Source: Candidatus Brockarchaeota archaeon
Lineage (GTDB): Archaea; Thermoproteota; EX4484-205; JAAOZO01
Length of the DNA stretch: 64,000 nt
Assembly (NCBI GenBank): GCA_017601145.1
Contig: JAFNIV010000001.1
Coordinates: 39,899-103,898, forward strand
Reading direction: 5' to 3'
Below are positions 53,069 to 62,078 of the stretch, piece after piece; within the stretch, counting starts at the first letter, position 1; each line of letters starts with the position of its first letter. Both the position numbers and the translations under genes were made by a program. The notes beneath the pieces are model-generated. The model made no database searches and was not told the origin of the DNA. It saw only the letters and a list, made by a program, of their open reading frames with translations.

Positions 53069-54013
53069 ATGTCTCCAAACGAATCGGAACCTGTCAAAGA
53101 TTATAAGTTAAAATCTTTACGGAATTTTTCTGACTTATTTGGCTTCTATCTTCACTCAGGAGGTTTTCAATCTGTAGAAGTGGGGAAGGCTTTAGGCATA
53201 CTGCAACATATGTACAATGATAAAAATTGCACTAAATTCTTATCTTTTACAGCTAACTTAGTCGCAACCGGTCTAAGAGGAGTTATTGCTGAGATGATTC
53301 TAAATGGCTTAGTAGATGTTGTTATAACTACTGGAGGTACTATTGATCATGACCTTGCTAGGTCTTTAGGAGGTAAATACTATCATGGAGCTTTTTATTT
53401 AGATGATTCAAAGCTAAGGAAAAGTAACATTCACAGACTTGGAAACGTGTTAGTTCCTTTAGAGTCTTATGGCCCAATAGTGGAAAAATTCGTGCGTGAT
53501 TTCTTATCAAGAAAGCAAGAAAGTTGGACTGCTTCTCCCTCAGAAGTTCTGAATGAAATTGGTAGCTTAATAAATGATGAAAACTCGATACTAAGAGCAT
53601 GTTATCTTAAGAACGTTCCAATAATCTCGCCTGGAATCGTTGACTCGGCGTTTGGAACTACTCTTCTTTTCTCATATCAGAAAGGAAAATTTAAGTTAGA
53701 TGTTATGAAGGATGAAAAGCTTATGTCTGATAAGATTTTTGAGAAGAAAAGATCTGGTGCAATAATCTTAGGTGGTGGTATAAGTAAACATCACACTCTT
53801 TGGTGGAATCAGTACAAGGAAGGTCTTGACTATGTCATTGCTATAACGACTGCTTATGAGTTTGATGGTTCTTTATCTGGTGCAAGAATAAGTGAAGCCA
53901 TATCTTGGAATAAGGTAAAGCCGGAAGCAGAAGTTTCAAACATATACGGTGACGCTACAGTTATTCTTCCATTGTTACTAGCCGCTTTTTATGAAGCTCA
54001 AAATCCCACTTAG
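53069..54013 (+). CDS. dys: Deoxyhypusine synthase
   Basis: Transfers the aminobutyl group of spermidine to the aIF5A lysine, using NAD. The 314-aa enzyme shows VITTGGTIDHDLARSLGG for NAD binding, and the active-site lysine K240 in GGGISKHHTLWW, followed by ITTAYEFDGSLSGARISEAI. Family members often read NGLPKHHI here, so GGGISKHHT is a mild variant. It is adjacent to and co-transcribed with its only known substrate. Confidence 0.95.
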   Translation: MSPNESEPVKDYKLKSLRNFSDLFGFYLHSGGFQSVEVGKALGILQHMYNDKNCTKFLSFTANLVATGLRGVIAEMILNGLVDVVITTGGTIDHDLARSLGGKYYHGAFYLDDSKLRKSNIHRLGNVLVPLESYGPIVEKFVRDFLSRKQESWTASPSEVLNEIGSLINDENSILRACYLKNVPIISPGIVDSAFGTTLLFSYQKGKFKLDVMKDEKLMSDKIFEKKRSGAIILGGGISKHHTLWWNQYKEGLDYVIAITTAYEFDGSLSGARISEAISWNKVKPEAEVSNIYGDATVILPLLLAAFYEAQNPT

Positions 54014-54366
54014 TCTTTGTTCTTAAAAGTGCGTTTTCGTATTTTTATTTTACTTACTCTAAAATAAAAGTTTCTTCCCAATTCGATTTTTTACTTATTG
54101 CATTTTATATACTAAAATTTTCTAAAGCTATACCTTAATCAAAATCATTTAAATTTACCTCCACTTAAACTTTATATTTGGCAACAATGATGAGTCAAAG
54201 TTACTGCAAGTTTGTGTGCTAAAGGCATTTGTCTGAGTTGCCTAATAATTTCAAAAAGATAGTTTTTATTTTTTAGATTAAACTACAATAAACTTTAGTT
54301 ATGATTCAAAATTCGTAATAATTCCTTAAGAGAAATAAGAATATTTAAAAACTGCTCTTCTTTGCT
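54014..54366. other. Gap holding a C/D box sRNA
   Basis: AT-rich 353-bp gap. Apart from the sRNA at 54180-54242 and the likely promoter of aglB (AATATTTAAAAAC at about 54340) I see nothing. Confidence 0.5.
54180..54242 (+). ncRNA. C/D box sRNA (2'-O-methylation guide)
   Basis: A 63-nt element bounded by a perfect 6-bp terminal stem GGCAAC/GTTGCC. Directly inside lie the C box ATGATGA (54187-54193) and the D box CTGA (54233-54236), which together form the kink-turn for L7Ae. Weak internal boxes (CTGC, TGTGCT) are in the right area. The guide before the D box is AAAGGCATTTGT; the target would be methylated at the base paired five nucleotides upstream of the D box. A CATTTAAATTT box lies about 28 nt upstream. 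Confidence 0.75.
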
Positions 54367-56946
54367 ATGGAAATTAAGCTTATGAGCGTGAAAGGTGCTC
54401 TAAACAACTTCAAGTCGATGGCAAGTAAAATAAATAAACTTAGACCCTTTGTTGATTCTGGAACTTATCTCATTGTTTCTGTATTGGTAGTGAGTGCTGC
54501 TCTTGCTATAACAATAAGACTTCTTAATTTCAGATATGGTTTTTATCTTTCTGAATTCGACCCATATTGGCATTATAGAGCAGCAGAGTATATTGCAGAA
54601 CATGGAGTAAATTCATTTTTAACTTGGTTAGACAAATTAAGCTGGGTTCCAGAAGGAAGATGGGCTGCAGGTTCTACTCCTATTGGATTACCTTTAGCAT
54701 TGGATGGATTTTATTACTTTGTAAGGTTCTTAGGCTTAGATGTTGACATGCTAACCTTAGCTATTCTCTTTCCTCCAATTTCAAGTATTTTTGCAGTGAT
54801 TGCGGTATTCTTGTTAGGAAGGGAAATTGCCAATAATGAAGTTGGTGCTTTAAGCTCCATCCTTATAGCTTTTAGCGGGAGTTTGATCGATAGAACTCAT
54901 CTTGGATTTTTTAAACATGAAACTATTGGAATTCCTTTAATTGCTTTTTCTTTATATTTCTTCATAAAAGGAGTAAAAGAAGAAAACAAAATGTGGAGCT
55001 TTTTGTTTTCTATCCTTGCTGGCCTTTCGTTAGGTTATCTTTCAATTAGTTGGACTGGTTATCTTTTTGCTACTGGCCTTATTGCTCTTTTAACAATAGT
55101 AATATCGATATTTTCTAATACTGACTTGGATAAACTCCTCTTAGTTTCTTCAACAACTTTTGGTCTCTATCTTTCAATAGCAGCAATGTTTCCTAGAGAA
55201 AGATCGGAGATTCTTTCTTTAAACTTAGCATTAATAGTTCTCTCTCTAGTTTTTGTTGTTTTAAAGAAAGAGATAGATCAATTGCAAACATTAAGGCTAA
55301 AGATTCTTGTTTCTTTAGGTTTCTTCTGTTCGGTAATTTTGCTAGCAGTAGTTGGTGTGCACTTAGGGCTTCTTTCCTCACTTTACGGTAAGATTGCGGC
55401 TATAATCAATCCTTTTATAAGATCTCAAGAGGCAATAGTTGAATCTGTAGCAGAGCACAAAGTTTCTAGTTGGTACACAATCTTTAATGACAATGGACTG
55501 GCATTACTTCTTTTTGCTTTTTCAATAGTAGTTGCTTTCAGTGATTTGTCAAACGTCAACAATATATTTATCTTAACTTCTGGGCTTGCTTCTTTGTACT
55601 TCTCAACATTAATGGTTAGGCTTGAGCTGATATTTTCACCATTTAGCTCTGTGTTCTCTGCATATGGTGCCTATTTGTTAATTAGTAAAGTGCGAAGTAG
55701 CGAAGTTCTTAAAGTTATGGAAAGAAAATTAAAGAGAACGTTTGAACGTCCGTGGTGGATTTCTTCTATAGTAATTGTGCTCTTTGTGACTTCATTGCTT
55801 ACACCTTCTGTTGTTCTTGGTTATACCCATGCTGGTGTTCCAGTAACGATATCTAGTGCTTCTTTACCATATGCTTATGAATTTCCAGATTGGTTCCAGG
55901 CTTTAGAATGGTTAAGAGAGAATACTCCCCCAGGTTCGGTAATCATGGCATGGTGGGACTATGGATATTGGATAACTACACTAGGAGATAGACCTACAAT
56001 AATAGATAATGCAACTATTAATACTACACAAGTTGCCTTAGTTGGGAAGGCTTTTATATCTAATGATACAATTGCTATACCTATAATGAAAAAGTTTAAT
56101 GTTTCATATATACTTGTATTTTCAACTATGTTTCTTGCTTATTACTTCTGGTCGTACAATAAGCAAAAGTTTGGTTATTGGGGTGATGAAGTGAAGTGGA
56201 TCTGGATGGCTGAAATTGGTTATAGCTTACCAACAGAACCAACTCACAATAAGACTTTAACTTTATTTGGAGATAGAAACTTATCTCAATCACTTGCAAA
56301 GCAAGGATTAATTTCTTCTGATAGTTATGGCAATCCTGATCTCATTCTCCCCAATAGAACATTTGTATTAACTAAGCTTTTGGTTTTATCTGCTTTTGAT
56401 GGACAACAAAGCATAATTCCATCGGATCCTCATTTTTCGCTTGTTTTTATGTCTTCAGATGGATTAGTTTCTATTTTTAAAGTTAACTACAACTATACTC
56501 CTCCCGAAAGAATAATATCTTTGAGTGCTAGTAGTGAAGCAAATAAGACGAAGGACTCTAGCTGGAATGATAGCTACGAATTTGCACCTAATAGGACAAT
56601 TACCTTTAATGTTCTGAGTTTGTCTGCTAACGTTGGCAAGTACATAGACTCAAATGGCATGGCAAAAAATCTAAATGCCTCTGTTGAGGTAAGGCTTGTA
56701 GACTCTTTTGGAAATATTAAGTTTGAGATTACTCCTAGTCTTGGGCCAAACGAACTTGTAATTCTTCCAAACAAAATAATCTACACGGCAAACAACGAAA
56801 CTAAAGTATTCTCGCTAAGCTATAGATACCCCCTACACCTAGAATTTCATGCTATAGCTTCAAGCCTGCCAACTAACTATAAAAAAGTCTTAGAAAATGC
56901 AAACGCGTCGTTAGTTGTTTCTGACATAACAATTGGTTGGCTTTAG
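54367..56946 (+). CDS. aglB: Oligosaccharyltransferase AglB/Stt3
   Basis: Transfers lipid-linked glycan to Asn-X-Ser/Thr of exported proteins. The 859-aa membrane enzyme has about 12-13 transmembrane helices in residues 40-480, the catalytic DxD-type EFDPYWHYRAAEY (residues 63-75), a FKHETIG loop motif, and the external domain with WWDYGYW at about 528-534. It has many NxS/T sites itself. The C-terminal globular domain is soluble and faces outside. It is monocistronic and converges with PCNA. Confidence 0.94.
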   Translation: MEIKLMSVKGALNNFKSMASKINKLRPFVDSGTYLIVSVLVVSAALAITIRLLNFRYGFYLSEFDPYWHYRAAEYIAEHGVNSFLTWLDKLSWVPEGRWAAGSTPIGLPLALDGFYYFVRFLGLDVDMLTLAILFPPISSIFAVIAVFLLGREIANNEVGALSSILIAFSGSLIDRTHLGFFKHETIGIPLIAFSLYFFIKGVKEENKMWSFLFSILAGLSLGYLSISWTGYLFATGLIALLTIVISIFSNTDLDKLLLVSSTTFGLYLSIAAMFPRERSEILSLNLALIVLSLVFVVLKKEIDQLQTLRLKILVSLGFFCSVILLAVVGVHLGLLSSLYGKIAAIINPFIRSQEAIVESVAEHKVSSWYTIFNDNGLALLLFAFSIVVAFSDLSNVNNIFILTSGLASLYFSTLMVRLELIFSPFSSVFSAYGAYLLISKVRSSEVLKVMERKLKRTFERPWWISSIVIVLFVTSLLTPSVVLGYTHAGVPVTISSASLPYAYEFPDWFQALEWLRENTPPGSVIMAWWDYGYWITTLGDRPTIIDNATINTTQVALVGKAFISNDTIAIPIMKKFNVSYILVFSTMFLAYYFWSYNKQKFGYWGDEVKWIWMAEIGYSLPTEPTHNKTLTLFGDRNLSQSLAKQGLISSDSYGNPDLILPNRTFVLTKLLVLSAFDGQQSIIPSDPHFSLVFMSSDGLVSIFKVNYNYTPPERIISLSASSEANKTKDSSWNDSYEFAPNRTITFNVLSLSANVGKYIDSNGMAKNLNASVEVRLVDSFGNIKFEITPSLGPNELVILPNKIIYTANNETKVFSLSYRYPLHLEFHAIASSLPTNYKKVLENANASLVVSDITIGWL

Positions 56947-56951
56947 TGTTT

Positions 56952-57710
56952 TTATTCTTCAACCAAAGCTGCTAAAAAGTAGTTTAGCGGAATTCCTTCC
57001 CATACTTCTCCACTTATTCTTAGAGGGAGGTCTTTTCCAAAATTTATAGAAACATCTGATAAGGGTTTAAAAGAAGAAATGAATTGATAAATTCTTCCTA
57101 TGTCATATTTCGCAGAACTTTCTTCCTCTATATTTGGCTCTTTTAAGGTTCCATCTTCAGTAGAAAGTTCAACTTCATAAGTCATATCTTCAGATTTTGT
57201 AGAAATTTTTACTTTTCCATTCTTTGCCTCGAACTCAACTCTATCTGATCTTCCTTTTCCAACTTCTACAACTTCCTTTATTACTTCTAACTCAGTTTTA
57301 AATGAAATTTTATATGAAACTTTTGGCAAAGGTAAGTCTTTCTTTTCACTTTGGAAAACTGATAAAGAAAACTTTCTAGGAGGTGAACTTCTAATTTCAG
57401 CTAAGAGCTTATTTTGGTAGAATGTTAAAGCTATTGGATTTTTGGTAGCATGTTTCAGCAGTTTTAAAGCGTCTTCTACTTTAACTACATAAGTATTTTC
57501 ATTTTTTATCTCGTATTCCTCAAAAGATTGTGAAGGCACCACAATATCAACCATTGAAACTTCTGAAAGATCTAATGTTCTTAAAATTACAGAGTCTTTA
57601 CTTACTTTTATTGGAGCTTCATCAGATATAGATGAGATCACTTTAAGGGCATCTCTAAGAATTTCGCTATCCTTTAATACAATTTTTGATTCAAATTCTT
57701 GATTCGACAT
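56952..57710 (-). CDS. pcn: DNA polymerase sliding clamp PCNA
   Basis: A 252-aa clamp subunit, normal length, with two repeated domains. Typical blocks are DAPIKVSKDSVILRTLDLSE-like near residue 34, MVDIVVPSQSFEEYE, the interdomain region and PLRISGEVWEGIPLNYFLA at the C-terminus. It tethers PolD and other enzymes to DNA. It is divergent from priL with a 95-bp gap; replication genes DP2, priL, priS and GINS are all within 12 kb. Confidence 0.95.
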   Translation of the reverse strand: MSNQEFESKIVLKDSEILRDALKVISSISDEAPIKVSKDSVILRTLDLSEVSMVDIVVPSQSFEEYEIKNENTYVVKVEDALKLLKHATKNPIALTFYQNKLLAEIRSSPPRKFSLSVFQSEKKDLPLPKVSYKISFKTELEVIKEVVEVGKGRSDRVEFEAKNGKVKISTKSEDMTYEVELSTEDGTLKEPNIEEESSAKYDIGRIYQFISSFKPLSDVSINFGKDLPLRISGEVWEGIPLNYFLAALVEE

Positions 57711-57805
57711 CTCTTTCTCCCTTTATTATGCTAGTATACTTAAACGTTTAAAGATGAATAAAAGCTTTATATTGTTTATTTTTTTAGAAAGTAAGCAAAA
57801 AGCAG

Positions 57806-58840
57806 ATGGAATTTAATGTTTTCTTACTTGCAAAGTATCCCTTCTTAGAAGAAGCAAAAAGTTTTCTTGAATCATATAGCACAGTAAGTTTTGAAAACCT
57901 TTCTTCGGATGAAGATTATACTCGTGCTGTAAAAAGAGGAGTGGAAAGGATAAAAGAAGCCATACTTTTTAAAAAAATATCATTTAAAAATGAAAATCTC
58001 ATTGACTTTAAAGCAGAAATTCTTTCTTTTCCAATTGCAGTAGCCTTTATAGCTGCGCTAAACGATGATTTTTTAAGAAACATCTACGCTACAGCTGAAG
58101 GAAAGAGAATTCACGAACTTCTAAAAAGAGACTCTTATTCTGATTTGGAACTTTTGCTACGAGATCAAAAGATAAATTTTTATCCTTCTGAGGATTCTCC
58201 TAGTTCACTTTACAAAATAGCTTTTTCAGAATATCTTAAGGTTTCACCACAAAAATGGGGAAAAATATGGAAACTTGTTAACAGGCAAATAAAGCTAGGC
58301 TTTGTTTATGTGACAAGGGAAGAGCTCTCTAGGTTAGTTTCAGAACACATAAAAAACAGAATTCTCGAAAGAAGTAGACATCCTATTGACGCAGAAAGCT
58401 TTAGTGGTCCTCTGAAGAAAGGGTATATCGAGTTAAAAAATGTATGGGACTCTTACAAATCAAGGTTCGCTAAATTCGAAAAAGAAACCTCTGAGGTTTC
58501 CTTCCCTCCTTGCATGGTGAGACTACTTTCAAGGCAAGAAAATGGAGAAAACCTTTCGCACGTAGAAAGAAGAAGCTTAGTAACTTACCTTATTGCTAAA
58601 GGCCAAAGTATCGAAGAGATAATAAACTTACTAAAAAGTAGTCCAGATTTTAAAGAAAGTATTGCAAGGTATCAAGTGGAACATCTTGCTGGTCTAAAAG
58701 GTTCGAAGAAAAAATATTCGCCTCCAAGCTGTGAAACAATGAAATCTTATGGCTTATGCTTTTCTGATGAGTGGTGCAAAGGCATAAAACATCCGCTACA
58801 ATATAAGGGCAAACCTTTTTCTCAAACTTCCAAGAACTAA
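57806..58840 (+). CDS. priL: DNA primase large subunit PriL
   Basis: The regulatory, Fe-S-containing subunit of archaeal primase. The 344-aa protein carries the four-cysteine cluster in FPPCMVRLL, SPPSCETMKSYGLCFSDEWC and ISRHP-like IKHPLQYKG. The N-terminal half is helical and binds PriS. It starts at ATG 57806 and is followed 63 bp later by priS, with a GCTATAAAAAG box between, so priS may also have its own promoter. Confidence 0.93.
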   Translation: MEFNVFLLAKYPFLEEAKSFLESYSTVSFENLSSDEDYTRAVKRGVERIKEAILFKKISFKNENLIDFKAEILSFPIAVAFIAALNDDFLRNIYATAEGKRIHELLKRDSYSDLELLLRDQKINFYPSEDSPSSLYKIAFSEYLKVSPQKWGKIWKLVNRQIKLGFVYVTREELSRLVSEHIKNRILERSRHPIDAESFSGPLKKGYIELKNVWDSYKSRFAKFEKETSEVSFPPCMVRLLSRQENGENLSHVERRSLVTYLIAKGQSIEEIINLLKSSPDFKESIARYQVEHLAGLKGSKKKYSPPSCETMKSYGLCFSDEWCKGIKHPLQYKGKPFSQTSKN

Positions 58841-58903
58841 AGGCCTTTTTTCATTGAAGTAAAAGCTATAAAAAGCCTAAAAACTGTTCTTAGTTTAGTT
58901 ACG

Positions 58904-60079
58904 ATGAATGAATCTGAACTTAGGTTCTTAAAATCTGTTTATTCAGAATATTATTTAAAACATTCTAATCTTGTTGAAGTACCTCCACCTGTGGGAAAAA
59001 GAGAAATTGGGTTTGTTATTGGAAATGAAAAAGTTATGAGAAGACATATGTCTTTTCAAGATAACGAAGCCATAAGAAAGTATATCTTAAATAATTTGCC
59101 TTGGGACGCTTTCCATTCATGTTCTGTTTACGAGTTTCCTGAAAATCCAATAGATAAGAAAAATATAATATGGAACGAAATTGCTTTTGATATAGATGCT
59201 AAAGACTTAGGTTGCGAAGGCGAAGTTTACTGGATTTGTGATAGATGTGGAGAAGTATTAAAAAAAGGACTACAAAAGTGCCCGCGCTGTGAAAACGAAT
59301 TAAGAGAAGTTAACTTCATCACTTCAACTTGCATCGAGAAAACTTATGAAAAAGCAAAAGAGCTTGTGTTTTCGTTGATAGAAGATTTTGGCATAAGTGA
59401 AAAGGAAATAAAGATTTTTTACAGTGGCCATATGGGGTTTCATGTCTACGTGGACGCTCAGGTTTTTAGGGAAATTTCTCAAGACGAGCGAAGAGAAATC
59501 ATAGACTTCTTACTTCTTAATGAGTTGCAGCCAAGTTTATTGGTGACTTTTTCTCAACTACAAGTAAAAAATATAGGCGTTGGTAGACGCGTTATTTCTA
59601 ACATGATTAAAATTATTGAATCTCCAACTGATTACGTTTTTTTGGACGAGATTTCAGTTAAAAAGATTGAACAAAGGAAAAATGAGCTTATTAGCTCGAT
59701 AAAAGAAGGGTCACTAAAACTTATTCTCTCTCTCTTAGGACAAAGAATCTTAAAACGTATCATTCAAGAGGCATTAAGTATGTCGAAGATTCCAATAGAT
59801 CCTTCCGTTACATTAGATGAACACAGAATAATTCGTATGCCTGGTACACTCAATAGCAAAAGTAGCTTTCCTAAGTTTGAGGTAAGTTTGAATGAAAGAA
59901 TTTACCCTTTAGACTTACTACCTTCTTATGGAGAAAAATCAATAAAGTTAAAAATAAAATTTGCCCCCTCTCTTAAAGTGAAAGGAGAAACATTTAAGAA
60001 ATTGTACAACACTGAAGAAGAAATTCCAAGGTTTTATGCAGCTTACCTAGTTTCCAAAGGTGTAGCTCAAGTTGTATGA
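58904..60079 (+). CDS. priS: DNA primase catalytic subunit PriS
   Basis: Synthesises RNA primers. The 391-aa protein has the catalytic acidic motif EIAFDIDAKD (D96, D98), a zinc module CDRCGEVLKKGLQKCPRC, the nucleotide-binding YSGHMGFHVYVD (usually SGHRGFHVHV, so Met replaces Arg here), and DEHRIIRMPGTLNSKS near residue 300. Its end overlaps the GINS gene by 8 nt. The Arg-to-Met change is worth checking, because the family Arg is highly conserved. Confidence 0.93.
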   Translation: MNESELRFLKSVYSEYYLKHSNLVEVPPPVGKREIGFVIGNEKVMRRHMSFQDNEAIRKYILNNLPWDAFHSCSVYEFPENPIDKKNIIWNEIAFDIDAKDLGCEGEVYWICDRCGEVLKKGLQKCPRCENELREVNFITSTCIEKTYEKAKELVFSLIEDFGISEKEIKIFYSGHMGFHVYVDAQVFREISQDERREIIDFLLLNELQPSLLVTFSQLQVKNIGVGRRVISNMIKIIESPTDYVFLDEISVKKIEQRKNELISSIKEGSLKLILSLLGQRILKRIIQEALSMSKIPIDPSVTLDEHRIIRMPGTLNSKSSFPKFEVSLNERIYPLDLLPSYGEKSIKLKIKFAPSLKVKGETFKKLYNTEEEIPRFYAAYLVSKGVAQVV

Positions 60080-60617
60080 TGAATCAAAATTGTTAGAAGT
60101 TTGGAAAAGAGAACTTGAAAACCAGAATCTCCAAGTAATCTCCCAAGAAGAGTTAGAAGAGATAGAAAACGAGTTTAAAAGACTCAGAGAACGAAAACAT
60201 AAAATAGGAAAGTCCGAGATTGCAAAAGAGCTATTTAGTGCTGAGGAAAAAATAATGAGTCTAATCTTAGATGATCTTCTTTTCATAAGGACAATCAAAT
60301 CCTTCTTCGAATCATTTTCACCTCCAGAAGCCCTTTATGGATCTGCAGATAGCTCAATAATTTCTTACTCAAATGAGCTAAGGAAGCGTTATGAAGAAGC
60401 GTTACTTAACTTTAAGTCTGGAAATTCAAAAAAGACATTGTTCCAGGCTTTTTCTGATAGTTACGAATTAATAATTTTAAAGAAGAAAGTAGAGAGGTTT
60501 GTAGACGAATGGGGACATGAACATGGCCCATATAATGAAGGCGATTTTGCATTCTTACCAAAAAAATACGCAGAAATACTTATAAAGAAAGAAGTTGCTG
60601 AAAGGGTTCTAGGTTAA
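60072..60617 (+). CDS. GINS complex subunit (Gins15/51-like)
   Basis: A component of the CMG-like replicative helicase. The 181-aa protein has the helical A domain (ESKLLEVWKRELENQNLQVI, EEKIMSLILDDLLFIRTIKS) followed by the small B domain with GPYNEGDFAFLPKKYAEILI, characteristic of archaeal Gins51. The order A then B supports that assignment. It starts TTG at 60072 inside the end of priS, so it is translationally coupled. Ribosomal protein genes follow within 2 bp. Confidence 0.85.
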   Translation: MYDESKLLEVWKRELENQNLQVISQEELEEIENEFKRLRERKHKIGKSEIAKELFSAEEKIMSLILDDLLFIRTIKSFFESFSPPEALYGSADSSIISYSNELRKRYEEALLNFKSGNSKKTLFQAFSDSYELIILKKKVERFVDEWGHEHGPYNEGDFAFLPKKYAEILIKKEVAERVLG

Positions 60618-60618
60618 T

Positions 60619-60897
60619 ATGAAAGTTCCGCATGAAATAACTACATATTGTCCAAAGTGCAATAAACATACCCCGCATACTGTTTCTCTCTATAAGACCG
60701 GGAAAAGACGCGCTCTCGCCAGGGGTGAACGACACCACGAAAGAATAGACAGACATGGATATGGGGGTTCAAAAGCTCCTATCGCAAATCCTGTAAAAAC
60801 TACAAAGAAACAAACATTAAAACTAAAGTGCAAAGTTTGCGGTTATGTAATAGTGAAGGAAGGCCTTAGACTAAGAAAGTTAGAAATAAAAACGTGA
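60619..60897 (+). CDS. rpl44e: Ribosomal protein eL42 (L44e)
   Basis: A 92-aa basic zinc-binding protein of the large subunit: [20 protein letters not shown], then [16 protein letters not shown], and the second pair CKVCGY. It begins directly after the GINS stop and continues the replication-translation operon priS-GINS-rpl44e-rps27e-aif2a seen in many archaea. Confidence 0.97.
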   Translation: MKVPHEITTYCPKCNKHTPHTVSLYKTGKRRALARGERHHERIDRHGYGGSKAPIANPVKTTKKQTLKLKCKVCGYVIVKEGLRLRKLEIKT

Positions 60898-60904
60898 TTT
60901 TACT

Positions 60905-61096
60905 ATGAGATACAGAAAGCTTTACCCAACTTCAAAATTCCTTAGAGTAAAATGTAACAAATGTGGTAACAAGCAGATAGTTTTCAGCCATTCCTCAAAT
61001 GAAGTAAAATGCTTAGCCTGTGGTTCTGTTCTAGTTAAGCCAACAGGAGGAAAAGGAAAAATAGTAGGTGGTGAAATAGTAGAGACCTTAGAATGA
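60905..61096 (+). CDS. rps27e: Ribosomal protein eS27
   Basis: A 63-aa small-subunit protein with a zinc ribbon, CNKCGNKQ ... CLACGSVL, ending in the [16 protein letters not shown] tail typical of the family. GTGAT lies 9 nt before the ATG at 60905. Its stop overlaps the start of aif2a by 4 nt (ATGA). Confidence 0.97.
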   Translation: MRYRKLYPTSKFLRVKCNKCGNKQIVFSHSSNEVKCLACGSVLVKPTGGKGKIVGGEIVETLE

Positions 61097-61851
61097 GTTC
61101 AAAACTTGAAGACGAGCTTCTCGTGGGAGAAGTTGTAGAAGTTGGTGATTTTGGTGCGACTCTAAAATCTGATGAGTATGATGGGGAGCTCTTTCTACAT
61201 ATTTCAGGGATGCCTATAAAGAAAGAAGCAAAAGTTTCTGATTTAATAAAAGTTGGTCAAATTCTTGTTGTAAAGGTGCTTAAGGAAGATGAGCAAAACA
61301 GAAGGCTTTATGTTTCGACAAAAGGAATAGACAAGTCAAAAGCTAAGACAAAAATAAGAAAATGGAAGGAAAGGAGGAAAGCGCTTAATTTGCTGGAAAA
61401 GGCACTAAAAGAGAGCAATCAGCCTCTAGATTTAATCGAAAAAATAGAGGAAAAAGCTGCAGCAAAGTATGGTTCTTTAACCCAAGCGTTTAAAATGGTT
61501 TTAGAAGATAAGAATGTTTTTCTAAGAATAGGAGTCCCTATTCAAACTCTAGATGTTTTAAACAAACTAATTTATGAAGAATTCTTTACAAAAAGCTACT
61601 CACAATCAAAGACCATAGAAATGTTTTTTTTGGATAAAGATGGTGTCAATAAGCTAAGAGAGATAGGAGAAAAACTTTGTTTTCATCAAACTTCAGAAGA
61701 AACAAAAATTATCTTAAAAGTAGTATCGCCGCCAAAATACGAGCTGGTTGTTGAAAGTAATAAACCAAGAGAAATTAAAGTAACTTTTGAAAAAACTTTG
61801 AAACGATTAGAAGCTTTAGTCAAGGAGAAAGGTGGAATTTTTAGGGCTTAG
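61093..61851 (+). CDS. Translation initiation factor aIF2 alpha subunit
   Basis: One of three aIF2 subunits that deliver initiator Met-tRNA. The 252-aa protein starts with an S1/OB domain ([20 protein letters not shown], ending in YVSTKGID), then a helical middle domain ([10 protein letters not shown]-like segment) and a C-terminal alpha/beta domain that contacts the gamma subunit. It ends the ribosomal operon. Its last 11 nt overlap the convergent nop10 gene. Confidence 0.95.
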   Translation: MSSKLEDELLVGEVVEVGDFGATLKSDEYDGELFLHISGMPIKKEAKVSDLIKVGQILVVKVLKEDEQNRRLYVSTKGIDKSKAKTKIRKWKERRKALNLLEKALKESNQPLDLIEKIEEKAAAKYGSLTQAFKMVLEDKNVFLRIGVPIQTLDVLNKLIYEEFFTKSYSQSKTIEMFFLDKDGVNKLREIGEKLCFHQTSEETKIILKVVSPPKYELVVESNKPREIKVTFEKTLKRLEALVKEKGGIFRA

Positions 61852-62020
61852 CCTCTTTTTCTTTTCTACTTAGAATTATTGCTCTTAATTTTATTTCTAG
61901 AAAAGGGTCGTTCAAAGAAAACTTAGGTGGGTGTGGTTCTTTAAGGGTTCCTCCACATTTTTGGCATTTTTCTTCAGAAGAGATTGTATAATTTCCACAT
62001 TTAATACATTTTTTTAACAT
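61841..62020 (-). CDS. nop10: H/ACA RNP protein Nop10, inverted in its usual operon
   Basis: A 59-aa H/ACA ribonucleoprotein component needed for pseudouridylation: MLKKCIKCGNYTISSEEKC and CGGTLKEPHPPKFS, then DPFLEIKLRAII, with four zinc cysteines. In many archaea it lies between aif2a and a PAC2 gene on the same strand; here it sits in that very place but points the other way. A GGATATAAC box about 25 nt before the ATG at 62020 gives it its own leaderless promoter. A TTG five codons upstream is less likely. Confidence 0.92.
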   Translation of the reverse strand: MLKKCIKCGNYTISSEEKCQKCGGTLKEPHPPKFSLNDPFLEIKLRAIILSRKEKEAKP

Positions 62021-62078
62021 TTTCTCTGGAAGCAATAGAGTTATATCCCCCTTAATTTGTGTTACTGTTGAAATTGAA

